Assembly (NCBI RefSeq): GCF_015687155.1
Contig: NZ_JADPQF010000001.1
Coordinates: 1,752,077 to 1,816,076 of the forward strand
DNA from: Aliikangiella sp. G2MR2-5
Lineage (GTDB): Bacteria; Pseudomonadota; Gammaproteobacteria; Enterobacterales; Kangiellaceae
Direction: 5' to 3'
DNA: 64,000 bases
In this document: piece by piece, positions 1 through 7,674 of the stretch
How the letters are laid out: the number at the start of each line of letters is the position of its first letter
How positions within the stretch are numbered: the stretch's first letter is position 1
The notes under the pieces: generated by a model
The model's input: the letters and a program-made list of their open reading frames with translations, nothing else
What the model was told of the DNA's origin: nothing
Databases searched by the model: none
Program-made: the position numbers and the translations under genes

Positions 1-138
1 TATCTCAGCAAATTCATTTTCACCAAAAATTTTGTCTATATGAGCCTCAAGGCCACTACAATGGGAATAGCGTACCGTTCCACAAAACTTGATATATTCT
101 ATATCATCCACTCTTGATGAATATATTGCCCCGTCCAT
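1..138 (-). CDS. STAS-domain protein, anti-sigma factor antagonist-like (partial, cut by window edge)
   Basis: Only the first 46 codons lie inside the window. They read MDGAIYSSRVDDIEYIKFCG and onward, ending in ENEFAEI at the edge. The short beta-strand pattern (VDDIEYIKFCGTVRYSHC) fits the start of a STAS/SpoIIAA-like domain, but the serine that is normally phosphorylated is outside the window. Its ATG overlaps the stop codon of the upstream receiver-PP2C gene by one base (TAATG), so the two are almost certainly translationally coupled. In families such as HsbR/HsbA of Pseudomonas and CrsR/CrsA of Shewanella, a REC-PP2C phosphatase acts on such a STAS partner; the same job is inferred here. 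Confidence 0.6.
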   Translation of the reverse strand, partial: MDGAIYSSRVDDIEYIKFCGTVRYSHCSGLEAHIDKIFGENEFAEI

Positions 139-1337
139 TATTGTGATTCCTTGGTGATGATAAAAACAGTGATATCATCAGGCAAATTATCTTCAGGATA
201 TTGCCTGACAGGCTTCATTAAGTTGTCAATAGTAATTGAGTTTGTGTGCAGATAATTAACCAAAAACTCTTCCCCCGCTGGACCGTTTTCTTCTGACACA
301 AGTTCAAGCCAACCATCGGAAACCATGACCAGCTTAAAATTTTTACCAACAGTAATAGTTTCATTTTCAAAGTTTGCCCATTCAAACAATCCAACAGGAA
401 AGCCACAACTATTTAATACACTAACCTGTTGATTGTTAATAACGACCGGTGCCGGATATTGTCCAGCGACAGAGTAAGTCAGCTGGTTACTATCGCAGTC
501 TAAAACACCATAAAAAATGGTAATATGTTTGCCCAGATTTGCATCTATAAGCTCTTTATTCAAATAATGAAGGAATTTTGAAGGGCTAATAACAATTTCA
601 TTTTCACCGATGCGAAATTGTCTTAATGGTTGATTAACCAGACTCTTCAAAGTCATGGTAACAAAAGCGGCAGCCGCGCCATGCCCCGAAACATCGGCAA
701 TGTAAAAGCCTAGATATCTCTCAGAAATACTGAAGTAATCGATAAAGTCGCCACTCAAGTTTAATGATGGGATGATGACGTGACGAAATTTATAACCTTG
801 AAGACTAGCATCAGGCTCTGGCAGTAACTGTAGTTGTGCTCTTCTTCCTGCCTCCTGATCTTGCTGGAGAAGTTCCAGGTTTCTTTCTAATTCAGAATTC
901 GCTGCTTCCAGTTCATCTCGATAAAGCTGATTTTCTTTCTCTAGTTGTTGCTGATTAAGCGCATTACATACTGCATTTTCCAGAACAGCAAGATCACTAA
1001 CAGGCTTTACCAAATAATCTCTGGCACCCAAGCGAAGAGCTTCTACAACGTCATGTATCTGTCCCGCCCCAGAAACAATAATAATTGGAGTTTTAGGCGA
1101 TAGTTCCGAAATGCTTTTAAGAACCTCAAGGCCATCAATTTCAGGCATTCTCAAATCGCATAAAACCAGATCTGGATTAAACTCACAAAAGAGCTCTACA
1201 CCTTTTCTTCCATCATCGGCTTCTAAAACGAGATAACCACTATCCTCTAGATAAATGGCAATACTTTCCCTTACTAGTTTTTCATCGTCAATTATCAGAA
1301 TTCTTGTTTGTGTTGACGAGGCTTCCTGTCTGTTCAA
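138..1337 (-). CDS. Response regulator with C-terminal PP2C (SpoIIE-type) serine phosphatase
   Basis: A 399-residue cytoplasmic protein. Residues 12-125 form a receiver domain with the acidic pair at D17/D18, phospho-acceptor D61 (LVLCDLRMPEIDG), S89 and K111 (KPVSD). A coiled-coil linker rich in Q/E/L spans about 130-170. The rest is a PP2C/SpoIIE phosphatase domain with the metal-binding motifs SGDFIDYF, IADVSGHG (D215), MVSDGWLEL and a final LPDDITVFI. Unlike HsbR it has no C-terminal HATPase anti-sigma module. It is expected to dephosphorylate a STAS antagonist when its receiver is phosphorylated; the STAS gene follows with a one-base overlap. No cognate histidine kinase is adjacent. Confidence 0.9.
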   Translation of the reverse strand: MNRQEASSTQTRILIIDDEKLVRESIAIYLEDSGYLVLEADDGRKGVELFCEFNPDLVLCDLRMPEIDGLEVLKSISELSPKTPIIIVSGAGQIHDVVEALRLGARDYLVKPVSDLAVLENAVCNALNQQQLEKENQLYRDELEAANSELERNLELLQQDQEAGRRAQLQLLPEPDASLQGYKFRHVIIPSLNLSGDFIDYFSISERYLGFYIADVSGHGAAAAFVTMTLKSLVNQPLRQFRIGENEIVISPSKFLHYLNKELIDANLGKHITIFYGVLDCDSNQLTYSVAGQYPAPVVINNQQVSVLNSCGFPVGLFEWANFENETITVGKNFKLVMVSDGWLELVSEENGPAGEEFLVNYLHTNSITIDNLMKPVRQYPEDNLPDDITVFIITKESQ

Positions 1338-1513
1338 CGTATTCTCCAGACTCGGCGAAAGGGCGCCGTTATAATAACGTTATTCTCGTAGAACGTTATA
1401 GCATAACTATAGATAATCACAAGGGAATTGTTTGAGGTTTTTAATTGACGACTGTTCGTTAATTTTCTAGTATGACTTCGTAGAAGAAGCATTCATGATT
1501 CAGGAGGACCTTG

Positions 1514-1819
1514 ATGTCGTCGGCAAATAACGATTATGAAGAAAAAAGAAACTTTATCCGCATGTTTGTAGATGCTCAGGTTGTGATAACCGATCCAGAG
1601 ACGGGCGAAACATATCAAGGTGATAGCAAAAATCTGAGCGGTGACGGCGTTATGTTCATCACTGAACAGCAATTTAAAGAAAATCAAATACTTAATGTTG
1701 ATATTCGTTCAGAACAAAGTAAGCTAGCGCCACTAAGTGCTCAGTTTGAAGTTGTCCGTGTAAAACCGGTAAATGGAGGCGAATATGAAGTTGCGGGTAA
1801 AATCAGCAGTGTAAAATAG
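1514..1819 (+). CDS. PilZ domain protein (putative c-di-GMP receptor)
   Basis: A protein of about 101 residues consisting of one PilZ domain. The two c-di-GMP contact motifs are visible: an RxxxR box (RNFIR in EKRNFIRMFV) and the D/NxSxxG box (NLSGDG). I chose ATG 1514 over TTG 1511 because AGGAGG (1502-1507) is 6 nt from the ATG and only 3 nt from the TTG. The gene is divergent from the REC-PP2C gene and ends in a shared terminator facing mlaA. Binding of c-di-GMP is inferred from the motifs; the output partner is unknown. Confidence 0.9.
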   Translation: MSSANNDYEEKRNFIRMFVDAQVVITDPETGETYQGDSKNLSGDGVMFITEQQFKENQILNVDIRSEQSKLAPLSAQFEVVRVKPVNGGEYEVAGKISSVK

Positions 1820-1873
1820 AGATGAGCAAAACTTCTCCCTTGTACATTTTTCATACAAACCTAAAGAGATTAA

Positions 1874-1899
1874 AAAAGCAGCGAAAAAACGCTGCTTTT
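1874..1899. terminator. Bidirectional Rho-independent terminator
   Basis: A perfect 10-bp stem (AAAAGCAGCG / CGCTGCTTTT) with an AAAAAA loop lies between the convergent pilZ-domain and mlaA genes. A-rich and T-rich flanks make it usable in both directions. Confidence 0.85.
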
Positions 1900-1918
1900 A
1901 TCTAACTGTTTATCGGAC

Positions 1919-2647
1919 TTAAAAATCGCAGTCCTCTTCGAACTCAGGATCACATTCTTCATCAAAGGGAATATCCCCATCCAGTACCTTATAGCGACGG
2001 TTTTGCAAGTAAACATCTCTAATTAACAAGTACTCGTCGTTCGCATCTTCTAGCTGATCTTCAAACTTCATTAGCTGGGCACGCTTATCGATTAATTGAA
2101 GTAATTTAGCTTGATTTCTTGTCGGAATATGCTCAATCTGATTTAAAGGATCCAGATAAGAATCCACTGGCAGGCCGGAAGTATCCCTTAGTGTTGAAGG
2201 ACCTAGAAGAGGAAGCATTAAATATGGTCCGGACCCAACCCCCCACTTGCCTAAAGTTTGGCCGAAATCCTCATCGTGTTTCTCAAGTCCAATTTTTGAA
2301 GCAGGATCCCAGATTCCTGCTATACCAACAGTTGAGTTAACGATAAAACGTCCCAGATCAGACATTGAGTCTACAATTTTGCCTTGCAACAAATTATTAA
2401 TCATTGTGGGTACATCACCGATATTTGAAAATACGTTACTAACCCCCTCTTCTACTATATCTGGAGTGATAGCTTTGTATCCCTTTGTTACCGGTTTTGC
2501 AATCGCGCTATCAATAGCTTTATTAAACTTATACACTCCGCGATTCCAACCTTCCCATGGGTCATCCGGATGACTACCTTTACTAGCGCACCCGCTAATA
2601 ATCAAAAGCACTATAAACAACGAGCTTTCTTTGAGTAATTTGAACAT
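1919..2647 (-). CDS. mlaA: MlaA (VacJ) family outer-membrane lipoprotein
   Basis: MlaA extracts mislocalised phospholipids from the outer leaflet of the outer membrane and passes them to MlaC. This 242-residue product starts with a lipoprotein signal ending in a lipobox (IISGC, Cys20). It carries the family hallmarks DPWEGWNRGVYKFN, the NNLLQGK segment, GRFIVNSTVGIAGIWDPA and the GPYLMLPLLGPSTLRD stretch. The chosen start is the second in-frame ATG, preceded by TAGGGAA at good spacing; an ATG 33 nt upstream has no ribosome site. The C-terminal tail is very acidic (DEECDPEFEEDCDF). No mlaBCDEF genes are nearby, as is usual for mlaA. Confidence 0.93.
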   Translation of the reverse strand: MFKLLKESSLFIVLLIISGCASKGSHPDDPWEGWNRGVYKFNKAIDSAIAKPVTKGYKAITPDIVEEGVSNVFSNIGDVPTMINNLLQGKIVDSMSDLGRFIVNSTVGIAGIWDPASKIGLEKHDEDFGQTLGKWGVGSGPYLMLPLLGPSTLRDTSGLPVDSYLDPLNQIEHIPTRNQAKLLQLIDKRAQLMKFEDQLEDANDEYLLIRDVYLQNRRYKVLDGDIPFDEECDPEFEEDCDF

Positions 2648-2758
2648 TAACAATTCCCTAAAATACAATTTCTTAACCATTATTCAGTCGAGATAAATAA
2701 CAAAGCCGGTATTTTAAATTAAATTCTTTTTCCACACCAATCATACACACAAACAAAA

Positions 2759-2790
2759 ACTCCGCTTTCCATTAATATGGAAAGCGGAGT
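2759..2790 (-). terminator. Rho-independent terminator of the EGKCG-repeat gene
   Basis: A perfect 12-bp stem (ACTCCGCTTTCC / GGAAAGCGGAGT) with an 8-nt loop, followed on the minus strand by TTTTTGTTTG. It lies 26 nt beyond the stop codon of the repeat protein. Confidence 0.85.
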
Positions 2791-2815
2791 CTTATTAAGA
2801 ACGAAGTTTAGCTAA

Positions 2816-3178
2816 TTAGTGATCGCCGCACTTGCCTTCTTTTTCTTCTTTTTTACCTTCACCACATTTACCTTCTTTGCGTTCTTTTTTACCTTCACCG
2901 CATTTGCCTTCTTTGTGGCCTTTTTTACCTTCGCCGCATTTGCCTTCGCCGCATTTGCCTTCTTTTTTATCTTTCTTACCTTCGCCGCATTTGCCTTCGC
3001 CGCACTTACCTTCCTTCTTTTCTTTTTTACTGTCACCACATTTGCCATCATCACCAGCAATAGTTTGAATCTGATCATTCTGTGCAAAAGGGTTGGCGTC
3101 TGCAGATGCTGTATTCATAAACAATGCAGCCATCATTAAAGAACTGATAATTGCAGCGATTTTAGTTAGTTTTTTCAT
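2816..3178 (-). CDS. hvfA: HvfA-like secreted EGKCG-repeat peptide precursor (putative copper-binding RiPP)
   Basis: A 120-residue low-complexity protein. Residues 1-26 are a clear Sec signal peptide ending TASA. After a short spacer (DANPFAQNDQIQTIAGD) the mature part is built from seven EGKCG units and one DGKCG unit with lysine-rich spacers such as KKDKK, KKGHK and KKERK, giving eight cysteines. This matches the HvfA/bufferin class of periplasmic RiPPs, in which EGKCG cysteines are modified by a DUF692 enzyme (HvfB) with a DUF2063 partner (HvfC) and bind copper. Neither partner gene is in this window, so it is an orphan precursor here. AGGAG at 3189-3193 is its ribosome site. A TGTAACA element at 3256-3262 (minus strand) could be part of an ECF-type promoter, which is only a guess. 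Confidence 0.75.
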   Translation of the reverse strand: MKKLTKIAAIISSLMMAALFMNTASADANPFAQNDQIQTIAGDDGKCGDSKKEKKEGKCGEGKCGEGKKDKKEGKCGEGKCGEGKKGHKEGKCGEGKKERKEGKCGEGKKEEKEGKCGDH

Positions 3179-3622
3179 GAGAGTTTTGCTCCTATTAATT
3201 TAAATAATAACCCGAATTTGTTTTGGGTATCTTATAGAGTCATTATTATCTAGATTGTTACACCCACAGTTTACAAAATTTCTTTTAGTATATGAGTTCA
3301 ACACATCAAGCTTTAGCCAGGCGCTCAAGTACAGCAAAACCTTAAACCTGAACCAAACAAAAACAAAGCCATCAGCCTTGTATGCCCTAAGATGCATCAA
3401 AGGGACACTATTTGCAAATTAAAATTGCGGAATAACTCACAATCTAACCTCAAATGCAGAGTTTTTCTTAAAATTCAATATTTTACAATGAGTTAACTAT
3501 GCTTTAAGAATATTTCGAGCAATGTTTCTATAATACTCAAGTCCTTTGCTTAAGATTCCTTATCTGTGACTATAATTAAAACAGGTATATTGAAAACTTT
3601 GGCTTAAAAATTACAGACACAG
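3179..3622. other. Intergenic region between divergent hvfA-like and fliK-like genes
   Basis: About 440 bp of AT-rich DNA that should hold the promoters of both flanking genes. I see no convincing gene in it: a minus-strand frame of 66 codons at 3200-3400 has no ribosome site and an implausible sequence. Confidence 0.5.
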
Positions 3623-5464
3623 ATGAAAGTCACCCCTAACGAAATAGCGAACACCAACAGTAAGTTACAGATCAATTCAGATTATCTGAACCGTCTAATA
3701 TCTCAACTGGACAATAAAATCCTGGCTATACAGGGGATAATTGTACAAGGCAGCGGTAGCTTATTGCTCACACTAGAGTCGAATGCTCTTATTTCGAAAA
3801 TAGCAATGCCTCAGATAGACAAAAGCCTGAGCGCAACTATGCTTCAATCTCCCTGGGAAATCCGACTGTCCAAAAGTGGCAACCTTATTAAACTAGAATT
3901 TTTAAACGATAATTTCAGCACAAAAGAAACCAGACTGCCTCCTCTTGAATTTCGACAAGCGTCTGTCGGGCCCAGACAAACGCTGAACCTGACCCAATTA
4001 GTACCCAGTGCAAACTTGCAAAGCTGGCTAAAAATCAACTCAGGCACAACTGAAAAACTCACAGACTCTTCTTTAACTGTCCAAGCCAATAAAACGCCTT
4101 CTTCTCACAGTGACAATATACGCCAGATCATAAAGTTGGCTTTAACCAGGCTTCCAAGAGACACACAACCTGTAGCAGAACCCATCAGCCAGACGCTGAA
4201 ACTGTTGAAAGAGCTAAGAGACTCTCTTGTCAGCCATTCGCAAACTAAAAGTATCACCTCTCAATTAGAGCAAATTCGAGGACTATTGGAACTATTTAAA
4301 AATCAGGTCATCAAGGAGTCACCTTCCGGTTCGAGCCTATCACAGTCACAGAAAGCGACAGTATTGGAGCTTGCAAACAAGCTGGTCTCGCTATTGGATC
4401 TGAAACAAGCGCTTCAACAAATAATTAGGCCTCTAGACAAACAAGATCGGCTATCCATTGGTCACCGCCTTACTTTTAGTGGTAACTTTATGGAGTCAAG
4501 AATGAGTAACATTGCGACAAGTACTAACTCATCCAGTCCGTCAGAAGTTGCTTCAAGCAACCTGAAATTTGAATCCACTTCAGCCTTTAGTAGTCAAGTT
4601 TCTCCTGTTACTGATAGAGAGTTAATTCTACCTAACCAACTTGATCTTAAGGCAATTTCAGGGAAACTGAAGTTGCTCGCCGAAAATTTGTTGCACAACA
4701 TGATGCTGACGAAATCTCAGCCTCTGCAACTTGAGAATATTATTCGCGAGATTGCCAATTTGCCAGCGCTTAGAAACTGGACTACAACAACAAGTTTTTC
4801 GCCTCCGGTATTGGAGAGTAGCCATTTTACAAATGTAGCGATTCCTGGTTCTGTGCCTCAGACACCCCAGCACTTTTTACTCAGTCAACTAGGTTCTCTA
4901 GGGCTCAATACTCTGGTTAATCTGTTGACAGGAGCCTACATTAAAGCCAATGACCGCGTCGGTGCCGCAGCTGCGGAAAAATCAGTGCAATCTCAGCAAA
5001 TATCGATATTGAACCGACTACTTACAAGCAGTGAAGCGATTACTCATAAAATTGAAACAAATCAATTACTGTCAGTTCGCTCGGAATCCGTTGGTATTCA
5101 ACAGCTTCTTTTCGACCTTCCGATCTATCATGCTGGAGCGGTTGACTCATTTGAAGTTCTTTTTAAACGAAATAGAACAAAAAAGAAAAAAGAAATAGAA
5201 AAAAACTGGAGCGTCACCATTCGTTTCGAGTTGGAACCACTAGGTCCGATGTTCGCGCGAGTACAACTAGCGGGAGAAAGGATAAGTGCCCACTTTTTTG
5301 CACAAGATGAATCAACTGCAAAGCTTATAGTAGAACACCTTGATAAACTGAAAGATAGCCTCAATCTAGCCGGTGTAAAAGTCGATGAGTTAAAAGGTCA
5401 AGTTGGCATTGTGCCTGAAAAGCTATTGGTTGATGATGAGCAAAAGATTGATTTAAAAGCATGA
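3623..5464 (+). CDS. FliK-like flagellar hook-length control protein (C-terminal Flg_hook domain)
   Basis: A 613-residue protein. About 500 residues are Ser/Thr/Gln/Leu-rich and poorly ordered, typical of the ruler part of FliK proteins. The last 110 residues carry the conserved globular domain with the pattern WSVTIRFELEPLGPMFARVQ, then HFFAQDESTAKLIVEHLDKLKDSLNLAGVKV. FliK measures hook length and switches export specificity through FlhB. The next gene, 1 nt away, encodes a free-standing FlhB C-terminal domain, which supports a link to export switching. No other flagellar gene is in the window, so it may be a second FliK-type protein rather than the canonical one. Confidence 0.75.
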   Translation: MKVTPNEIANTNSKLQINSDYLNRLISQLDNKILAIQGIIVQGSGSLLLTLESNALISKIAMPQIDKSLSATMLQSPWEIRLSKSGNLIKLEFLNDNFSTKETRLPPLEFRQASVGPRQTLNLTQLVPSANLQSWLKINSGTTEKLTDSSLTVQANKTPSSHSDNIRQIIKLALTRLPRDTQPVAEPISQTLKLLKELRDSLVSHSQTKSITSQLEQIRGLLELFKNQVIKESPSGSSLSQSQKATVLELANKLVSLLDLKQALQQIIRPLDKQDRLSIGHRLTFSGNFMESRMSNIATSTNSSSPSEVASSNLKFESTSAFSSQVSPVTDRELILPNQLDLKAISGKLKLLAENLLHNMMLTKSQPLQLENIIREIANLPALRNWTTTTSFSPPVLESSHFTNVAIPGSVPQTPQHFLLSQLGSLGLNTLVNLLTGAYIKANDRVGAAAAEKSVQSQQISILNRLLTSSEAITHKIETNQLLSVRSESVGIQQLLFDLPIYHAGAVDSFEVLFKRNRTKKKKEIEKNWSVTIRFELEPLGPMFARVQLAGERISAHFFAQDESTAKLIVEHLDKLKDSLNLAGVKVDELKGQVGIVPEKLLVDDEQKIDLKA

Positions 5465-5465
5465 T

Positions 5466-5867
5466 ATGAAATCCAAAAACAGAGACAAACCAGAAAACAA
5501 AGCAGCGGCCCTCAAATTTGACGGTATTAATGCACCCAAACTAGTTGCCAAAGGAAGTGGAGAACAGGCGAAACAAATTATCCAGTTAGCGTTGGAAAAC
5601 AATGTTCATATTCATAATGACCCAATGCTGGTAAGTGTTTTGAGCCGTCTCGAGTTGGGAGAGGAGATTCCTGAGCAACTCTATTTGACTGTTGCAAAAA
5701 TCATCGCTTTCGCTTATTTCCTGCAAAGTCAAAAGTCAGATGGATACCATACGCCGACTTCCTCCATCCTTAACTCGGTAGAGCCTGACAACATAATAGA
5801 TCCCAATTCTAACGACAATTCTTCTACACAGTTTTTGAACCACGAAAAATCTGACTCTGAAGAGTAA
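5466..5867 (+). CDS. Stand-alone FlhB C-terminal-domain protein (EscU/YscU/FlhB switch family)
   Basis: 133 residues. The core at about 22-95 (APKLVAKGSGEQAKQIIQLA, then HNDPMLVSVLSRLELGEEIP) matches the cytoplasmic domain of FlhB after its autocleavage site, without the membrane part and without the NPTH cleavage motif. Related short proteins (FhlB/YlqH type) occur beside FliK-like genes in many bacteria, and some can partly replace the FlhB C-terminus. The start codon is 1 nt after the fliK-like stop, so the two form an operon. The C-terminal 40 residues are polar and unlikely to be folded. Confidence 0.85.
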   Translation: MKSKNRDKPENKAAALKFDGINAPKLVAKGSGEQAKQIIQLALENNVHIHNDPMLVSVLSRLELGEEIPEQLYLTVAKIIAFAYFLQSQKSDGYHTPTSSILNSVEPDNIIDPNSNDNSSTQFLNHEKSDSEE

Positions 5868-6151
5868 GTACCCTTGGTGATTAACCCTCTACAATCTGGC
5901 TTCCTAGTTACAACCTGGTTACCTAGTTTCAACTTGCTTGCCCAACAACGACTATTTTAGTGTTTCAAAAACTTTGAGCTTGTATCTAATCCGTCACCTT
6001 TAACTAAATTTGTCTGTCCGATTGAGTATACAGAGCTCAATTAACCAGGAATGGACAATATCTCACAAAAGGATGAGTAGATCTCCTCTAGGCTTATCGT
6101 CACAAATTTCCTAGAATTCAAACATACGGAGGAAGAAAAAGGACAAGTACC

Positions 6152-6349
6152 ATGCAGCAAGATGCAATACCACAGGAATTTAGCCATTCTCACTCTCAAA
6201 GAAATGACCGCATATTCAAAAAGAAAAATGGCTGGTTTTTTGCGACCAGAGAGGGACTCGACATGGGCCCTTTTCCCAGCAAACGTTCTGCAGAGCACGA
6301 AATATCGTTTTACCTTAGAAGCATGATAAAACTGTCAAAGGCGAGTTAG
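6152..6349 (+). CDS. DUF6316-like small protein
   Basis: A 65-residue protein of unknown function. The recognisable core is RNDRIFKKKNGWFFATREGL followed by GPFPSKRSAEHEI, i.e. a basic N-terminal patch, an aromatic pair and a TREG..GPF turn. I remember this pattern from small DUF6316 proteins of Pseudomonas and Marinobacter, many of which also have a W/Y-F-x-TREG signature. AAGGA lies 8 nt upstream of the ATG. It is a single-gene unit ending at a strong terminator. Confidence 0.75.
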   Translation: MQQDAIPQEFSHSHSQRNDRIFKKKNGWFFATREGLDMGPFPSKRSAEHEISFYLRSMIKLSKAS

Positions 6350-6420
6350 CTTCACCTTTTGCATCAAATTTTACTGCTTTATTCAGTTTAGCAGTGTAAA
6401 AAATTCATATGAAAAAATTG

Positions 6421-6452
6421 ATACAAGGCTAGTTTTAAATCTAGCCTTGTAT
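6421..6452. terminator. Bidirectional Rho-independent terminator
   Basis: A perfect 12-bp stem (ATACAAGGCTAG / CTAGCCTTGTAT) with loop TTTTAAAT lies between the convergent DUF6316 and cystathionine gamma-lyase/synthase genes. The minus strand continues into a run of six T about 5 nt later. Confidence 0.8.
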
Positions 6453-6460
6453 ACTCATTC

Positions 6461-7627
6461 CTAGAGAGAGTCCAAGGCTTGTCGAATATCTTCGATCAAA
6501 TCTTCAACATCTTCAATCCCTACTGACAAACGTACAAGGTTATCCTCGATCCCCAGCTTTTTGCGAACCTCCTTTGGTACTGAGGCATGAGTCATTATCG
6601 CGGGATGATTAACCAGACTCTCAACGCCGCCGAGACTCTCTGCTAGCGCAAAAATGTTCAAGTTTTGCATAAACTGGCTAGCAGCTTTCTGTCCACCTCT
6701 AACTAATATGGAAATCATTCCACCATAACCACGCATTTGCTCATTCGCCAAATCAAATTGCGGATGTTCAGGTAATCCAGGAAAATAAACGCGCTCTACT
6801 TTAGGGTGAGCGGTCAACCATTGAGCAATACGAATACCGCTTTCATTATGCCGCTGCATCCTCAGAGAAAGGGTCTTGAGCCCCCTCAAGGCCAGGTAAC
6901 TATCGAATGGGCCGGCGATCGCGCCACATGAATTTTGTAAAAATGCCAGTCTTTCGGCTAAATCAGTATCATCTCCAACTACCGCGACACCACCTACCAT
7001 ATCAGAGTGACCATTAATATATTTAGTGGCCGAATGCATTACGATATCGAAACCTAATGCGAGAGGTTTCTGATTATAGGGAGTGGCAAATGTATTATCG
7101 GCAACAGCGATGAGATTGTGCTCTTTAGCAATAGCGGCAACTGCTTTCAAGTCGACTAACTTGAGCATTGGGTTTGTCGGCGTTTCAACCCAGATCATTT
7201 TCGTATTTGGCTTAATCGCCGCTTTCAATGCATTTATATCTGTCATATCAACAAAGTCAAACTCTATTGCTGCAGAGCGCTTTCGGACTTTATCAAATAG
7301 TCTGAAAGTGCCACCATAAAGATCATCCATGGCGATTACGTGATCGCCTGAATCTATCAACTCCAGAATTGTAGAAGTGGCAGCCATTCCTGACGCAAAC
7401 GCAAACCCTCGAGAACCACCTTCCAGGCTCGCAATACATCGCTCATAGGCAAAACGCGTCGGATTTTGAGAACGAGAATATTCATACCCCTGATGCTCCC
7501 CAGGCGCAGCCTGCACATAGGTAGAGGTTTGATAAATTGGGGGCATTACCGCCCCTGTAGATGGATCGGGGCTTTGCCCACCATGAATAACCAAACTATC
7601 AAATTTAAGGTTCTTGTTTTCGCTCAT
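6461..7627 (-). CDS. Cystathionine gamma-lyase / gamma-synthase (Cys/Met metabolism PLP enzyme)
   Basis: A 388-residue fold-type I PLP enzyme. Signatures are SRSQNPTR (phosphate-site Tyr/Arg region), ASGMAA, DDLYGGTFRLF, VETPTNPMLKL, ADNTFATPY and the PLP lysine K202 in MHSATKYINGHSD. It cleaves cystathionine to cysteine, alpha-ketobutyrate and ammonia, or works as MetB in the forward direction; sequence alone does not separate these. The cystathionine beta-synthase gene lies 47 nt upstream in the same operon, which favours the lyase (reverse transsulfuration). I start at ATG 7627; a GTG 18 nt upstream is possible. Confidence 0.9.
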   Translation of the reverse strand: MSENKNLKFDSLVIHGGQSPDPSTGAVMPPIYQTSTYVQAAPGEHQGYEYSRSQNPTRFAYERCIASLEGGSRGFAFASGMAATSTILELIDSGDHVIAMDDLYGGTFRLFDKVRKRSAAIEFDFVDMTDINALKAAIKPNTKMIWVETPTNPMLKLVDLKAVAAIAKEHNLIAVADNTFATPYNQKPLALGFDIVMHSATKYINGHSDMVGGVAVVGDDTDLAERLAFLQNSCGAIAGPFDSYLALRGLKTLSLRMQRHNESGIRIAQWLTAHPKVERVYFPGLPEHPQFDLANEQMRGYGGMISILVRGGQKAASQFMQNLNIFALAESLGGVESLVNHPAIMTHASVPKEVRKKLGIEDNLVRLSVGIEDVEDLIEDIRQALDSL

Positions 7628-7674
7628 TGTTTTACTCGATTCCACATTTAAAACTATTTCAATTGTTACCCGGC

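Noticed and set aside
2819..3139. Plus-strand open frames opposite the EGKCG gene (Phe-rich and Pro/Ser-rich repeats)
   Set aside because: Shadows of the repeat gene; their odd composition follows from the repeats, and there are no ribosome sites.
3200..3400. Minus-strand 66-codon frame upstream of the HvfA-like gene
   Set aside because: No ribosome site, no family, lies where promoters are expected.
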